Origin: Rhizobium sp. GN54 | GTDB taxonomy: Bacteria; Pseudomonadota; Alphaproteobacteria; Rhizobiales; Rhizobiaceae | DNA: 64,000 nt | Assembly: GCF_021026345.1 (NCBI RefSeq) | Contig: NZ_JAJNCZ010000004.1 | Span: forward strand, 310,001-374,000 | Direction: 5' to 3' | In this document: positions 48,252 through 57,410 of the stretch, in pieces | How the letters are laid out: every line of letters starts with the position of its first letter | How positions within the stretch are numbered: the stretch's first letter is position 1 | Position numbers and translations under genes: made by a program | Notes under the pieces: generated by a model | Seen by the model: the letters and a program-made list of their open reading frames with translations, nothing else | What the model was told of the DNA's origin: nothing | Database searches by the model: none

Positions 48252-49736
48252 TCAACGGCGCAGGACAAGCCCCAGCCCGGCGCGGGTGACGCCGGTGTCC
48301 TCAGTGTTCTTCTGCGTCGTCAGTTCGTAGGAGACGTCGCCGCTCAGCGCCAGGTAACGGTTGAAATTCCAGGCGAGCCCGGTGCCGACGATGTAGACGT
48401 TCTGGTCGGATGCCGAAGCGGTCTGGAAATCGCGCCATTCGTAGGATCCGGTCAGCCGGGCGACAAGATTGCTGCGCACATCCTGGGTGATCTCGCTGCT
48501 TGCGAGGTAGGAGACGTAGCCGCTCTCGCCGGGCGCGGTGGAGGGTTCGATCGAGGTCCTGAGGCCCAGGTTGACGTTCGTGCCGCGCTGGGGCGACCAG
48601 TCGACCGCGCCGTCGGCGGCGAAGGCGTTGATGGCCTTCAGGCGGTCGTCGTCGTAGGTCTGGCGGTCGAAGCCGATGCCCAGTTCGCCCCGCAGCTTCT
48701 CGCCGAGATCGAACTCCAGGCCGGCACGGCCGGCATAGAGATCGCCGGAGCGGGCGTAGCCCGACGAATCGCGCTCCTCGTCATAGCGGACGCGTCCGCC
48801 CGAGGCCTCGATGAAGGGGATCAGTGCCGGCGAGATCTCGTAGCCGATCCTGGCGGTGAGAATGCCGGTGACGGTGTTGCGATCCTTCTGCGACAGTTCG
48901 GAGCCGTCCGACAGTTCCACGTCGCCATAGGTTTCGCGGTCGACCGTTCCGCCCAGCGTGCCGCGAATCAGGCCGAAGTCGCGCTGGATCCGCGCGCCGC
49001 CGCTGAACGTCTGCACCGCCGACTGCACCGCGGCGCCCGAGATGGCGTTCGGATCGGCCATGTCCTCCCGCTCCAGGCTGTAGCCGGCGGTGAGGTTGGC
49101 CGTCGTCTCACCGGAGAGGTCGAGCCGCAGGTCGGCGCCGATATCGACTTCGGGTTCGGTGTTGTCGCTGCTGGTGAAGTTGCGTTCGTAGGTGCCCGCG
49201 CCGTCGATCGTGAGCTGGTGGCGGGACCAGTCGGAGACGAGCGAGCCCCGCAGCGTGGTCGTGGAGAAGCTGCGGGTATCGGTCTGGTCGCCGGTCTTGG
49301 TGCGCTCGTAGCCGATGCCCTGCTCAAGTGTGGGCCGCAGCGTGAAGGTGCCGACGGCGATGCCCGGCGGATCCTCGGAATAGGGAATGGCGCCGTTGCG
49401 GAAGCCTTCGACGGAGCCGGTCGGCAGGTTCTGGCGGCCGGCATCCGGCGCCGTCTCGACGGCTCCGGTCTCGATCGCATCCGGGGCGGCCGGCGCGGCC
49501 GGGGCGGGCGTCTGGAACGAGGCGCCCTGGGGGCCGGCCGCAGCGGGGGCGCCCAATGCTTGCAGCGAAGCGTCCGAGCCGATGGGCTCGACGGTGCCGA
49601 GTGCGGACGGAGCTGCTTCCTGCGCCTGCACCGGGGAAACGCCGAGCAGCGCGGCGACGACGAGCGCGCCGGCAGCCGTGCGGTGCGGCGGCGCGGTCGG
49701 TCGCACCCTGTCTGGTCTGTCGTGCCGGTATGCCAT
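48252..49736 (-). CDS. Outer-membrane beta-barrel protein (BBP2-like)
   Basis: A 494-residue exported protein: signal sequence (AAGALVVAALLGVSPVQAQ), an Ala/Pro-rich periplasmic linker (about 40-130), and a C-terminal part (about 150-494) of many alternating amphipathic strands such as ANLTAGYSLERED, GILTARIGYEISPALIPFIEASGG and GTGLAWNFNRYLALSGDVSYELT, ending in LVLRR. This pattern matches putative beta-barrel porin 2 family proteins. ATG 49736 is chosen by the signal peptide; no strong ribosome site precedes it. Substrate and role unknown. It sits between galU and kdsD, both serving surface polysaccharide synthesis. Confidence 0.8.
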   Translation of the reverse strand: MAYRHDRPDRVRPTAPPHRTAAGALVVAALLGVSPVQAQEAAPSALGTVEPIGSDASLQALGAPAAAGPQGASFQTPAPAAPAAPDAIETGAVETAPDAGRQNLPTGSVEGFRNGAIPYSEDPPGIAVGTFTLRPTLEQGIGYERTKTGDQTDTRSFSTTTLRGSLVSDWSRHQLTIDGAGTYERNFTSSDNTEPEVDIGADLRLDLSGETTANLTAGYSLEREDMADPNAISGAAVQSAVQTFSGGARIQRDFGLIRGTLGGTVDRETYGDVELSDGSELSQKDRNTVTGILTARIGYEISPALIPFIEASGGRVRYDEERDSSGYARSGDLYAGRAGLEFDLGEKLRGELGIGFDRQTYDDDRLKAINAFAADGAVDWSPQRGTNVNLGLRTSIEPSTAPGESGYVSYLASSEITQDVRSNLVARLTGSYEWRDFQTASASDQNVYIVGTGLAWNFNRYLALSGDVSYELTTQKNTEDTGVTRAGLGLVLRR

Positions 49737-49877
49737 GATGTTCGCAATGATTTCTGAAATTCCTAACCACAGGTAAAGCAACACGGTTAACGTTCGGTTT
49801 CCGTAGCTTACGCTGTGTGACCGCGCCGAAGGCGGCGCCAGATGGACATCGCCGGGCAAAAGCGCTAACAGGCAGCG

Positions 49878-50873
49878 ATGATCAAAAGACAAGCTCTCGT
49901 CGAAAGCAGCGGCGCGATCGCTTCAGCGATCCGTACCGTCGAAACCGAGCGTGCCGGCCTCGAAGCCCTGGCCGACGCGCTGAACGGCTCCCTCTACGAC
50001 GCCTTCTGCGAGGCGGTGCGCACGATCGGCGACATCCGGGGGCGGGTCATCGTCACCGGCATCGGCAAGTCCGGCCATATCGGCACCAAGATCGCCGCTT
50101 CGCTTGCCTCGACCGGCACGCCGGCCTTCTTCGTCCATCCCGTCGAGGCCAACCATGGCGATCTCGGGATGATCGGACCGGACGACGTCATCCTCGCCAT
50201 GTCCTGGAGCGGCGAGACCTCGGAGTTGCAGGGGATCGTCTCCTATTCCCGGCGCTTTTCGATCCCGCTGATCGCGATCACCTCCGGCGAGCGCTCGGCA
50301 CTGGCGCGCGAGTCCGACATCGTGCTGCTCTTGCCGAAGGCGCAGGAAGCCTGCCCGCACGGGCTGGCGCCGACCACCTCCACGCTGATGCAGCTTTCGC
50401 TCGGCGACGCGCTGGTCGTGGCCCTGCTCGAGGCGCGCGGCTTCACCGCCACCGATTTCAAGACCTTCCATCCAGGCGGCAAGCTGGGCGCGAGCCTGAC
50501 CCATGTCGGCGACATCATGCACAGCGGCGAGAACCTGCCGCTCGTGCCGCTCGGCACGTCGATGCCGGCCGCCGTGCTGCTCCTGTCGCAGAAGCACTAT
50601 GGCTGCGTCGGGGTCATCGACGACGAAGGCAGGTTGGCCGGCATCGTCACCGACGGCGACATCGCCCGCAATCTGTCGCGCAACCTGGCGGCGCTCGACG
50701 TCGACGACATCATGACGCGCACGCCGAAGACCGTCCGCCCGGCGACGCTCGCGACGGCGGCGCTGGGGCTTTTGAACCAGCACAACATCTCGGCGCTGAT
50801 CGTCACCGACGAGACCGTGCGGCCGGTCGGCATCGTGCACTTCCACGACCTATTGCGCATCGGCGTCGCCTAA
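49878..50873 (+). CDS. kdsD: Arabinose-5-phosphate isomerase (KdsD/KpsF/GutQ family)
   Basis: Converts ribulose-5-phosphate to arabinose-5-phosphate, the first step to Kdo of lipopolysaccharide and capsules. The 331-residue protein has an N-terminal SIS sugar isomerase domain (about 45-185; VTGIGKSGHIGTKIAASLASTG, HPVEANHGDLG with the catalytic His, SWSGETSE) and two CBS domains (about 215-331). The LAPTTSTLMQLSLGDALVVALLEARGF block is diagnostic. ATG 49878 is the first in-frame ATG; its ribosome site is weak. No other Kdo genes are adjacent. Confidence 0.94.
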   Translation: MIKRQALVESSGAIASAIRTVETERAGLEALADALNGSLYDAFCEAVRTIGDIRGRVIVTGIGKSGHIGTKIAASLASTGTPAFFVHPVEANHGDLGMIGPDDVILAMSWSGETSELQGIVSYSRRFSIPLIAITSGERSALARESDIVLLLPKAQEACPHGLAPTTSTLMQLSLGDALVVALLEARGFTATDFKTFHPGGKLGASLTHVGDIMHSGENLPLVPLGTSMPAAVLLLSQKHYGCVGVIDDEGRLAGIVTDGDIARNLSRNLAALDVDDIMTRTPKTVRPATLATAALGLLNQHNISALIVTDETVRPVGIVHFHDLLRIGVA

Positions 50874-50987
50874 ACGACGGCGTAGCGCGAAATGGGGCAT
50901 TCACATCCAGTAACCTTTGTAAGTGAACTAGAGAAAGCTTGGGCCTCCTGATATCGCTTTTCTCGATCGAGATAGGAGCGAACTCGG

Positions 50988-51704
50988 ATGGCATCGCCAG
51001 ACATTTTTAATGAGCCGCCGACTGGGCCGGTTAGAGATCTCGCCATGGCGCTCGTCGGCGCTCTACCTTTTGGTAGCCTTTGGCAGTTGCTTGCGGGAAA
51101 GCTTTGGGACGATCCACGTTGTGCTGCATACCGGCATTTTGCCATTGCGTTGGCGAAACGCCTTCGCGAGCTGGAGCAAACGTCATCACTAGACATTGGT
51201 GACGCGTTGCAGAAACCTGAAACTCAGCCGTTGCTACTAAGCGCGTTTGAAACTGCCGCGAGATCAATTGGGGAGAAGAAGCTTGAGGCACTGAGAAATG
51301 CCGCTGTTCAAGGGATATTTGAACGCAGCTATCCATTTGATCTCTCCGTGCTGGTGTTTTCCTTGTTGGACCGTGTGACAGAGGGGCATCTGGTCTTGCT
51401 TCATTTTATCGCCAGCGGCGGTCTGCCAGGTAAGCTTCCTCCATACGAAATCGATGTCACGCAAGTCGGAATCACCGTGGAAATGCGCCGTGCGAGTGAC
51501 GCAACTATCATTGCGCAGCAGATAACTCTCAATGAGCTAATTCTTCATGATTTGATAAACATGGGCCTGGTTACAACTAGGCTTGAAATTGGCCCCGTGC
51601 ATACTTGGAGCACTGACGCGTCGCGTAACGCTCCTGCTCGTGTGGTGCTTACGAAAAAAGGGAAATTGTTCGTCGAGCACATTTTCCCGGCTGCCATCAG
51701 CTAG
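50988..51704 (+). CDS. Low-GC hypothetical protein (238 residues)
   Basis: A 238-residue protein with no family I recognise. The N-terminal half is hydrophobic-amphipathic helical (DLAMALVGALPFGSLWQLLAG); the middle (FDLSVLVFSLLDRVTEGHLVLLHFIAS) could be helical repeat or membrane-associated; the C-terminal third (LILHDLINMGLVTTRLEIG... ARVVLTKKGKLFVEHIF) looks like a winged-helix-like fold. A hand count of one 60-nt stretch gives 47% GC, well below neighbours, so recent acquisition is likely. It sits alone between kdsD and convergent nfeD. A defence or toxin-immunity role is possible but nothing in the sequence shows it. Confidence 0.7.
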   Translation: MASPDIFNEPPTGPVRDLAMALVGALPFGSLWQLLAGKLWDDPRCAAYRHFAIALAKRLRELEQTSSLDIGDALQKPETQPLLLSAFETAARSIGEKKLEALRNAAVQGIFERSYPFDLSVLVFSLLDRVTEGHLVLLHFIASGGLPGKLPPYEIDVTQVGITVEMRRASDATIIAQQITLNELILHDLINMGLVTTRLEIGPVHTWSTDASRNAPARVVLTKKGKLFVEHIFPAAIS

Positions 51705-51714
51705 CATTTCGATC

Positions 51715-52173
51715 CTAGACCGGCTCCACCGTCAAATCCCGTCCCGAGCTTGCCACGACGCGCACGCGCGCGCCGACCGGCAGGTCCGGGCCCTGCACGT
51801 TCCACATGGTGTCGTCCAGCCGGATGCGGCCGCGGCCTTCGGTGATCGGCTGGTCGAGCGTGGCGGTGCGGCCGACGAGGCTTTGGCCGCGCTGGTTCAG
51901 GAAGGGTTCGTCGGTGCGCTTCTCGTTGCGGGCGACAAGGCGGCGCCCCACGAGGACGGCTATGATGGAGAGGGCGGCGAAGACGAGCCATTGCACCTGC
52001 CAGACCCACCAGCCAGTTTCCCACAGGAGCAGCGACAGGGCGCCGGTGAGAACGGCCGCGATGCCGATCCAGACGAGGAAGACGCCGGGCATCAGCACTT
52101 CCAGCGTCAGAAGCACGACGCCCAGCACCCACCAGGCCCAAGGGCCAAGCTCGGCTGCGATCTTGGCGACCAT
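51715..52173 (-). CDS. NfeD-family membrane protein
   Basis: A 152-residue protein with three hydrophobic segments (about 12-30, 34-52, 58-77) and a C-terminal soluble OB-fold NfeD domain (about 90-150; SLVGRTATLDQPI, GRIRLDDTMWNVQGPDLPVG). NfeD proteins act with SPFH/band-7 partners in membrane microdomains. The gene starts 3 nt after the band-7 gene stop, so the two are co-translated. This is the short form of NfeD without a protease domain. Function of the pair in rhizobia is unsettled. Confidence 0.92.
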   Translation of the reverse strand: MVAKIAAELGPWAWWVLGVVLLTLEVLMPGVFLVWIGIAAVLTGALSLLLWETGWWVWQVQWLVFAALSIIAVLVGRRLVARNEKRTDEPFLNQRGQSLVGRTATLDQPITEGRGRIRLDDTMWNVQGPDLPVGARVRVVASSGRDLTVEPV

Positions 52174-52176
52174 GGC

Positions 52177-53190
52177 TCAGCTTTCCCTCTGGGTGGTGTC
52201 GAAGGGGTTGCGCACGGCCGTGCCGGTCGCAGGCGTCGCGCCACGCGGGCGCGGCGAAGCTGGCTGCGGGCCGTCGCCGAAGACCTCGCGGGCGATCGCG
52301 CCGATGCCGCCGAGCGAGCCGATCAGCGCCGAGGCTTCCATCGGCATCAGCACGATCTTGGAATTCGGCGCCGCGCCGACGGTGGCCAGTGCTTCCGTGT
52401 ATTTCTGCGCCACGAAGTAGTTGATCGCCTGCACGTCGCCGGCGGCGATCGCCTCCGACACCATCTTCGTCGCCTTGGCTTCGGCCTCGGCCAGGCGCTC
52501 ACGGGCCTCGGCGTCGCGGAAGGCTGCCTCGCGCTGGCCCTCGGCCTGGAGGATGGCCGACTGCTTGGCGCCCTCGGCCCGCAGGATCTGGGCGTTGCGC
52601 GCACCTTCGGCTTCCAGCACCTGCGCGCGCTTCTCGCGCTCGGCCTTCATCTGCCGGGCCATGGCGTCGACGAGGTCCTTCGGCGGCGCGATGTCCTTGA
52701 TCTCGACGCGGGTGATCTTCAGGCCCCACGGCGTGGCCGCGTCGTCGACGACGTGCAGGAGCCGTTCGTTGATCGCGTCGCGGTTGGAGAGCAGTTCGTC
52801 GAGATCCATCGAGCCCATGACCGAGCGGATGTTGGTCATGGTCAGGTTCATGACCGCATGCTCGAGATTGGAGACCTGATAGGCGGCCTGCGCGGCGTTC
52901 AGGACCTGGAAGAAGGCGACGGCGTCGGCGGCGACGCTGGCGTTGTCGCGGGTGATGACCTCCTGGGTCGGCACTTCCAGCACCTGCTCCATGACGTTCA
53001 TCCGCGCGCCGATCTTGTCGAAGAAGGGGATGATGAGGTTGAGACCGGGCTGCAGGGTGCGGGTGTAGCGGCCGAATCGCTCGACGGTGTACTGGTAGCC
53101 CTGCGGCACGGTCTTGATCCCGGCAAACAGCAGCCACAGGACCAGAACGACCAGTGCCACGACAAAAATATCCAAACCGTCCAAAGACAT
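52177..53190 (-). CDS. qmcA: SPFH/band-7 family protein (QmcA/stomatin-like)
   Basis: A 337-residue membrane scaffold protein: one N-terminal membrane helix (about 8-26), the SPFH domain (about 28-190, with VPQGYQYTVERFGRYTRTLQPGLNL and RNDNASV-like ITRDNASVAADAV), and a long coiled-coil region of Ala/Glu/Arg heptads (about 190-260; RAEGAKQSAILQAEGQREA). E. coli QmcA binds FtsH; other homologues form membrane microdomains with NfeD, encoded directly downstream. Start ATG 53190 (MSLDGLDIFV) is chosen over an in-frame extension of 25 residues. The C-terminus is Pro/Arg/Thr-rich. Confidence 0.92.
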   Translation of the reverse strand: MSLDGLDIFVVALVVLVLWLLFAGIKTVPQGYQYTVERFGRYTRTLQPGLNLIIPFFDKIGARMNVMEQVLEVPTQEVITRDNASVAADAVAFFQVLNAAQAAYQVSNLEHAVMNLTMTNIRSVMGSMDLDELLSNRDAINERLLHVVDDAATPWGLKITRVEIKDIAPPKDLVDAMARQMKAEREKRAQVLEAEGARNAQILRAEGAKQSAILQAEGQREAAFRDAEARERLAEAEAKATKMVSEAIAAGDVQAINYFVAQKYTEALATVGAAPNSKIVLMPMEASALIGSLGGIGAIAREVFGDGPQPASPRPRGATPATGTAVRNPFDTTQRES

Positions 53191-53367
53191 GCCCCGACCC
53201 CTCGGCTTTACGCACGGCGCTCCTCCGCAGGCGGGTCCCGCGGGCAGGATTGTGCGCAGATTCAACGCGTTATCTGCGACACTCTACGCAATCTTCGCCC
53301 CAAGGCCAGCGCAAATTCGCGCCAGCCGCCGCCGTCGTCGATGAAGGATCGGGACGGCTTCGGGCGG

Positions 53368-54399
53368 TCAGATCCAGCCGCCGAGTTCGCGGCGGACGAC
53401 CTTTTCCAGCACGGCCATGCCGTCGGGGCTGTCGTTCAGGCAGGGGATATGGGCGAACTTCTCGCCGCCGTTGTGGTGGAAGCTCTCGGCCGCCTGGCCG
53501 GCGATCTCCTCCAGCGTCTCGAGGCAGTCGGAGACGAAGCCGGGATTGAACACGGCGATGCGCCTGACGCCTTCCTGCGCCAGCCTTTCCACCGTCTTGT
53601 CGGTATAGGGCTGCAGCCATTCTTCCGGGCCGAAGCGCGACTGGAAGGTGACCTGCAGCTTCTCGCTCGACCAGCCGAGCCTGTCGCGCAGCAGGCGGGC
53701 CGTCTTCTGGCACTGACAGTAATAGGGATCGCCCTTGTCGAAATAGGACTTGGGAATGCCGTGGAACGAGGCGAGCACCACCTCCGGCTCCCAGTCGAGC
53801 GTCGAAAGATGGCCGGTGATGGAGTTGGCGAGCGCCTCGATATAGGCCGGGTCGTCGTGATAGGGCGGCACCGTCCGCAGAGCCGGCTGCCAGCGCATCT
53901 TCAGGAGCGCCTCGAAGGCCTTGTCGTTGACCGTTGCCGTGGTCGCTGCGGCGTATTGCGGGTAGAGCGGAAAGAGAAGGATCCGCTCGCAGCCCTGCTG
54001 CTGCAGGTGCTCCAGCCGCGAGGCGATCGAGGGCTGGCCGTAGCGCATCGCCCAGTCGACGACGACCTCGGGATGGCCGGCAAGCGCCACCGACATCAGT
54101 TCCGCCTGGTTGCGCGTGTAGGTGCGCAGGAAGCTCTCGTTCTTCTCCTTGTTCCAGATCAGTTCATAGGCCTTGCCCACCTTGCCCGGCCGGGTGTTGA
54201 GCACGATGCCGAACAGGATCGGATACCAGGCGATCCTCGGCCATTCGATCACCCGCTTGTCGGTGAGGAATTCCTTGAGGTAACGCCGCATCGAGGCATA
54301 GTCGGTGCCATCAGGGGTGCCGAGATTGACGAGCAGGACGCCGACCCGGCCGTGCTTGACGGAAGGATGGTCTGCGGGCTTCGGGGCGGCATTGCTCAT
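53368..54399 (-). CDS. hemH: Ferrochelatase
   Basis: Inserts Fe2+ into protoporphyrin IX, the last step of protohaem synthesis. The 343-residue protein shows GVLLVNLGTPDG at the N-terminus, LFPLYPQYAAATTATVND, the catalytic His in LASFHGIPKSY, SRFGPEEWLQPYTD and the FNPGFVSDCLETLEEI block. ATG 54399 is chosen because upstream in-frame codons overlap the terminator of the preceding gene. A TTTAGAA half-site resembling part of an Irr/iron-control box is seen near 54460 on this strand. Confidence 0.95.
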   Translation of the reverse strand: MSNAAPKPADHPSVKHGRVGVLLVNLGTPDGTDYASMRRYLKEFLTDKRVIEWPRIAWYPILFGIVLNTRPGKVGKAYELIWNKEKNESFLRTYTRNQAELMSVALAGHPEVVVDWAMRYGQPSIASRLEHLQQQGCERILLFPLYPQYAAATTATVNDKAFEALLKMRWQPALRTVPPYHDDPAYIEALANSITGHLSTLDWEPEVVLASFHGIPKSYFDKGDPYYCQCQKTARLLRDRLGWSSEKLQVTFQSRFGPEEWLQPYTDKTVERLAQEGVRRIAVFNPGFVSDCLETLEEIAGQAAESFHHNGGEKFAHIPCLNDSPDGMAVLEKVVRRELGGWI

Positions 54400-54463
54400 A
54401 TTGGGTCCTGTGCATTCAGTCTGGCGGCGGCGGTGACCGCCGAAAATTCTCTGTAATCGTTCT

Positions 54464-54498
54464 AAAAAGAAAAGCCGGTCCGGGAAAGCCCGGGCCGG
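54464..54498 (-). terminator. Rho-independent terminator after the LysM-nucleotidase
   Basis: On the minus strand CCGGCCCGGG and CCCGGACCGG pair around CTTT with one mismatch, followed by a T-rich run (TTTTCTTTTT). It separates the nucleotidase from hemH. Confidence 0.85.
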
Positions 54499-54525
54499 TG
54501 CAAAATGTGGAGACAAATTGTCCTT

Positions 54526-56361
54526 TTATTTGGCCGGGACCTCGAGCTCCGAGCCGATCGCGAGCGCACGGGGCTTAGGATTGTCGTTCGCCTCGGAGAT
54601 CCTTCGCCACTGGAACCCGTCGCCATAGGCGTCCTCGGCGAGTTCCCACAGCGTGTCGCCGCGCACGACGATGTGCTTCGAGGCGGCTGCCGCCGGAGTG
54701 GCGGTCGCAGTGCCCGATGGCGCGGGCGTAGCCGAAGGTGCGGCGGTCGTTGTGGTGGCGGTGGCGATGCGGCCATCGAGGTAGGGCTTGTAGGGCTGGT
54801 GGGCGGCCAGGTAGTCGGCGAGCACCTCGTCGAGCGTCGGGCCGTAGTCGTAGGCGTTCGTCGCCGCGGTGGCGAAGATATCGTAGCCGTCGCCGCCGGC
54901 GCGCATGTAGTTGTTCGAGGCGAGCGTATAGACCTTGTCGGGGTCGAGCGGGACGAAGGCGTCGCCCTCCTGCATCTCGACGGAGACGACGCGGTGACCT
55001 GCGGGCTTCGACGTGTCGAAGGTGAACTTCATGCCGGCGACCTGCGGGAACCGGCCCGCGCCGCCCTCGATCTCGCTCAGGCCGTTCTCGAGCGCTACGA
55101 CGATGTCGGAGCCCTTCAGCCCGAAGGTCGAGACGGTGTTCTGGAAGGGCAGCACGGTGATGACCTCGCCCATGGAGACGGGACCGGCGTCGATCGAGGC
55201 GCGCAGTCCGCCACCATTGGTGATCACGGCGGTGACACCCTGTCCCCTGGTCCGGTCGAGCAGGGCATCGGCGAGGAGATTGCCCATCTCGCACTCGCCG
55301 GCCCGGCAGCTTTCACCCCTTCCGTCGATCGGGGCGGCGGTCTCGGCGACGATCTTCGACTTCATCTCCTCGAGCGGCCCGGCAAGCTCCTTGACCTTTG
55401 CCGTGAAGCCGGCATCCGGCGCGAAGGTCGAATCGAGGAGGATCGGTGCGCCGCTCGTCGATTTGACGTTGCCGGCATCGTCGAAGACGACCTTCAGATC
55501 GCCGAGATATTTCGAATAGGCATAGGCCTGCACGATCGGAACGTCGACGCCGGCGGGGTTCCTGACGAAGGTCGGATAGGGGCCGATGGCCTTCTCGTCG
55601 GTGTTGGACAGAAGCGTGTGGCTGTGGCCGCCGACGATGACGTCGATGCCGTCCACGGCGCGGGCGATCTCCTGGTCGCGCCAATAGCCGACGTGGGACA
55701 GAAGCACGATCTTGTTGACGCCCTCGGCCTGGATCGTCGGAATGATGCCCTTGAGATAGGCGATCTCGTCTTCGAAGAAGACGCTCTTGCCGGGAGAGGA
55801 CGTCTCGCCGGTGTCGGTCGCGAGCACGGAGACGATCGCCACCTTCTGGCCGCCGATATCCTTGACCACATAGCCCGGAATGCGGTTGGCGATCGGCGTG
55901 TCGGCGCCAGCGACGGTGTTGCCGGAGATAATCGGGAACTTCGCCTTGTCGAGGAACTTCGCCAGTTCCTCCGGGCCGTTGTCGAACTCGTGGTTACCGA
56001 CGGCCATGGCGTCGAAGCCGATGCCGTTCATGAAATCGGCGACCGCCGCGCTCTTGTAGGCGGTGTAGAACAGCGAGCCCTGGAACTGATCGCCGGCATC
56101 CAGCACCAGCACGTTCGCGCCGGCATCGGTCAGCGCCTTGCGGCGGGCATCGATCGCAGCCTTGACGCGGGCGATGCCGCCGAAGCACGCGTTCTTGCCT
56201 TCGTCTTCGGCCGAGCAGGTGGAATCGTACTTGTTGATCGGCTCGATGCGCGAGTGCAGGTCGTTGATGTGGAGGATGTTCAGTTCGTAGTCGGCGAAAG
56301 CGGTGCCGCCGGACAGGGCCAGCAGGGACGTGGCCAAGAGGCCGATGCGAAGGCAAATCAT
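54526..56361 (-). CDS. Periplasmic 5'-nucleotidase/2',3'-cyclic phosphodiesterase with C-terminal LysM
   Basis: A 611-residue exported protein: signal peptide (about 1-23), calcineurin-like metallophosphatase domain (about 26-310; HINDLHSRIEP, DAGDQFQGS, VGNHEFDNG, GGHSHTL), 5'-nucleotidase C-terminal domain (about 345-525; GNLLADALL, TNGGGLR, LPFQNTV, RAGGDGYD), a Thr/Ala/Pro linker and a LysM repeat (about 562-608; RGDTLWELAEDAYGDG). It should degrade extracellular nucleotides for phosphate or nucleoside uptake while bound to peptidoglycan through LysM. GGAGAAC precedes the ATG. Four or five clustered cysteines (CSAED.NAC, CRAGEC) suggest disulfides. Confidence 0.92.
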   Translation of the reverse strand: MICLRIGLLATSLLALSGGTAFADYELNILHINDLHSRIEPINKYDSTCSAEDEGKNACFGGIARVKAAIDARRKALTDAGANVLVLDAGDQFQGSLFYTAYKSAAVADFMNGIGFDAMAVGNHEFDNGPEELAKFLDKAKFPIISGNTVAGADTPIANRIPGYVVKDIGGQKVAIVSVLATDTGETSSPGKSVFFEDEIAYLKGIIPTIQAEGVNKIVLLSHVGYWRDQEIARAVDGIDVIVGGHSHTLLSNTDEKAIGPYPTFVRNPAGVDVPIVQAYAYSKYLGDLKVVFDDAGNVKSTSGAPILLDSTFAPDAGFTAKVKELAGPLEEMKSKIVAETAAPIDGRGESCRAGECEMGNLLADALLDRTRGQGVTAVITNGGGLRASIDAGPVSMGEVITVLPFQNTVSTFGLKGSDIVVALENGLSEIEGGAGRFPQVAGMKFTFDTSKPAGHRVVSVEMQEGDAFVPLDPDKVYTLASNNYMRAGGDGYDIFATAATNAYDYGPTLDEVLADYLAAHQPYKPYLDGRIATATTTTAAPSATPAPSGTATATPAAAASKHIVVRGDTLWELAEDAYGDGFQWRRISEANDNPKPRALAIGSELEVPAK

Positions 56362-56533
56362 GGGCAGGTTCTCCTGTTTCCCGCGGGAAGGCCGCTTCTC
56401 AGGCAGGGGCCGGTCGGCCCTGGTCCCCGAATGGGGCCGATGGTTTCACCGCGCAGGCGCAACTTCAAGAGGAAAACGGAAAGGGGCGATAGCCCTTGTG
56501 GAAGAGGGTTGAGCGCGCGGCCGACGCGCCGCC

Positions 56534-57367
56534 TCAGTCCTGCATGATCCGCGCGGTGCCGCTGACGCGGATCGCGCTGCCCGGTTGCGGCGGAATGTCG
56601 GCATGGAGGCGCGAGCGCATGCCCATGTCCTCGCCCTGGACGATCTCGATCGATCCTTCGTGCGGCCAGCCGAGATCGCGCAGGTATCCGGCAAAGGCTG
56701 CGGTCGCCGCCCCCGTCGCCGGATCCTCGTAGACGCCGCCGGAGGCGAAGGGGTTGCGGGTGTGGAACAGGCGCGGCGTTTCGGCAAAGGCGAGCAGGAT
56801 CGTCGCCCAGCCCTCGCGCAGCATCACGGCCCGCGTCGCCTCGAAATCGTAGGCCATCGCGGCGAGGTGCCGGCGGGACTTCAGCGCCAGCACGAAATGG
56901 TCGGCGCCGCCATGGATCAGGGCGGGCGGGATCGCCGGGTCGAGGTCATCCCTGCCGTAGCCGAAAAGCGCCAAGATCTCCGCCGCCAGTTCGGGCGGAG
57001 CCGGCCGGCTGCGTGTCGGCGGCGATTGCAGGGCAGCGGAAACGGTACCGCCCGCCTTCGCCGCCTGGACGGAGATCCCGGCGTCGTTCAGCGTCAGCGG
57101 AAAGGTGCCGTCGCCGAATTTCAGCGCAAGGGCCGCGCCGAGCGCGATCGTCGCATGCCCGCAGAACGGAACCTCGATCCGCGGCGAAAAATAGCGCACG
57201 CGCCAGCCGTCGCCCTGCGGCGCGGCAAAGGCCGTCTCGGAAAATCCGATCTCCGCGGCGATCCGCTGCATTTCCGCAGGCGAGGGTAGGGCGTCGGCGA
57301 TCAGGACGCCCGCCGGGTTCCCGCCGGTCTCGCCTTCGGAGAAGGCCGCGATGCGCTGGATGTCCAA
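56534..57367 (-). CDS. PhzF-family isomerase/epimerase-like protein
   Basis: A 277-residue protein of the PhzF/diaminopimelate-epimerase fold, seen from FSEGETGGNPAGVLI, GFSETAFAA with the conserved catalytic Glu, FSPRIEVPFCGHATIALG, and a late VYEDPATGAATAAFAGYL motif. PhzF itself isomerises a phenazine precursor, but no other phenazine genes are present, and most family members have unknown substrates. Predicted cytosolic. ATG 57367 (MDIQRIAAFS) matches the family start. Confidence 0.9.
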   Translation of the reverse strand: MDIQRIAAFSEGETGGNPAGVLIADALPSPAEMQRIAAEIGFSETAFAAPQGDGWRVRYFSPRIEVPFCGHATIALGAALALKFGDGTFPLTLNDAGISVQAAKAGGTVSAALQSPPTRSRPAPPELAAEILALFGYGRDDLDPAIPPALIHGGADHFVLALKSRRHLAAMAYDFEATRAVMLREGWATILLAFAETPRLFHTRNPFASGGVYEDPATGAATAAFAGYLRDLGWPHEGSIEIVQGEDMGMRSRLHADIPPQPGSAIRVSGTARIMQD

Positions 57368-57410
57368 AATGGCCTCCCCGGCGCCGCCGCCGGCCCTATG
57401 GATGTCAGCC

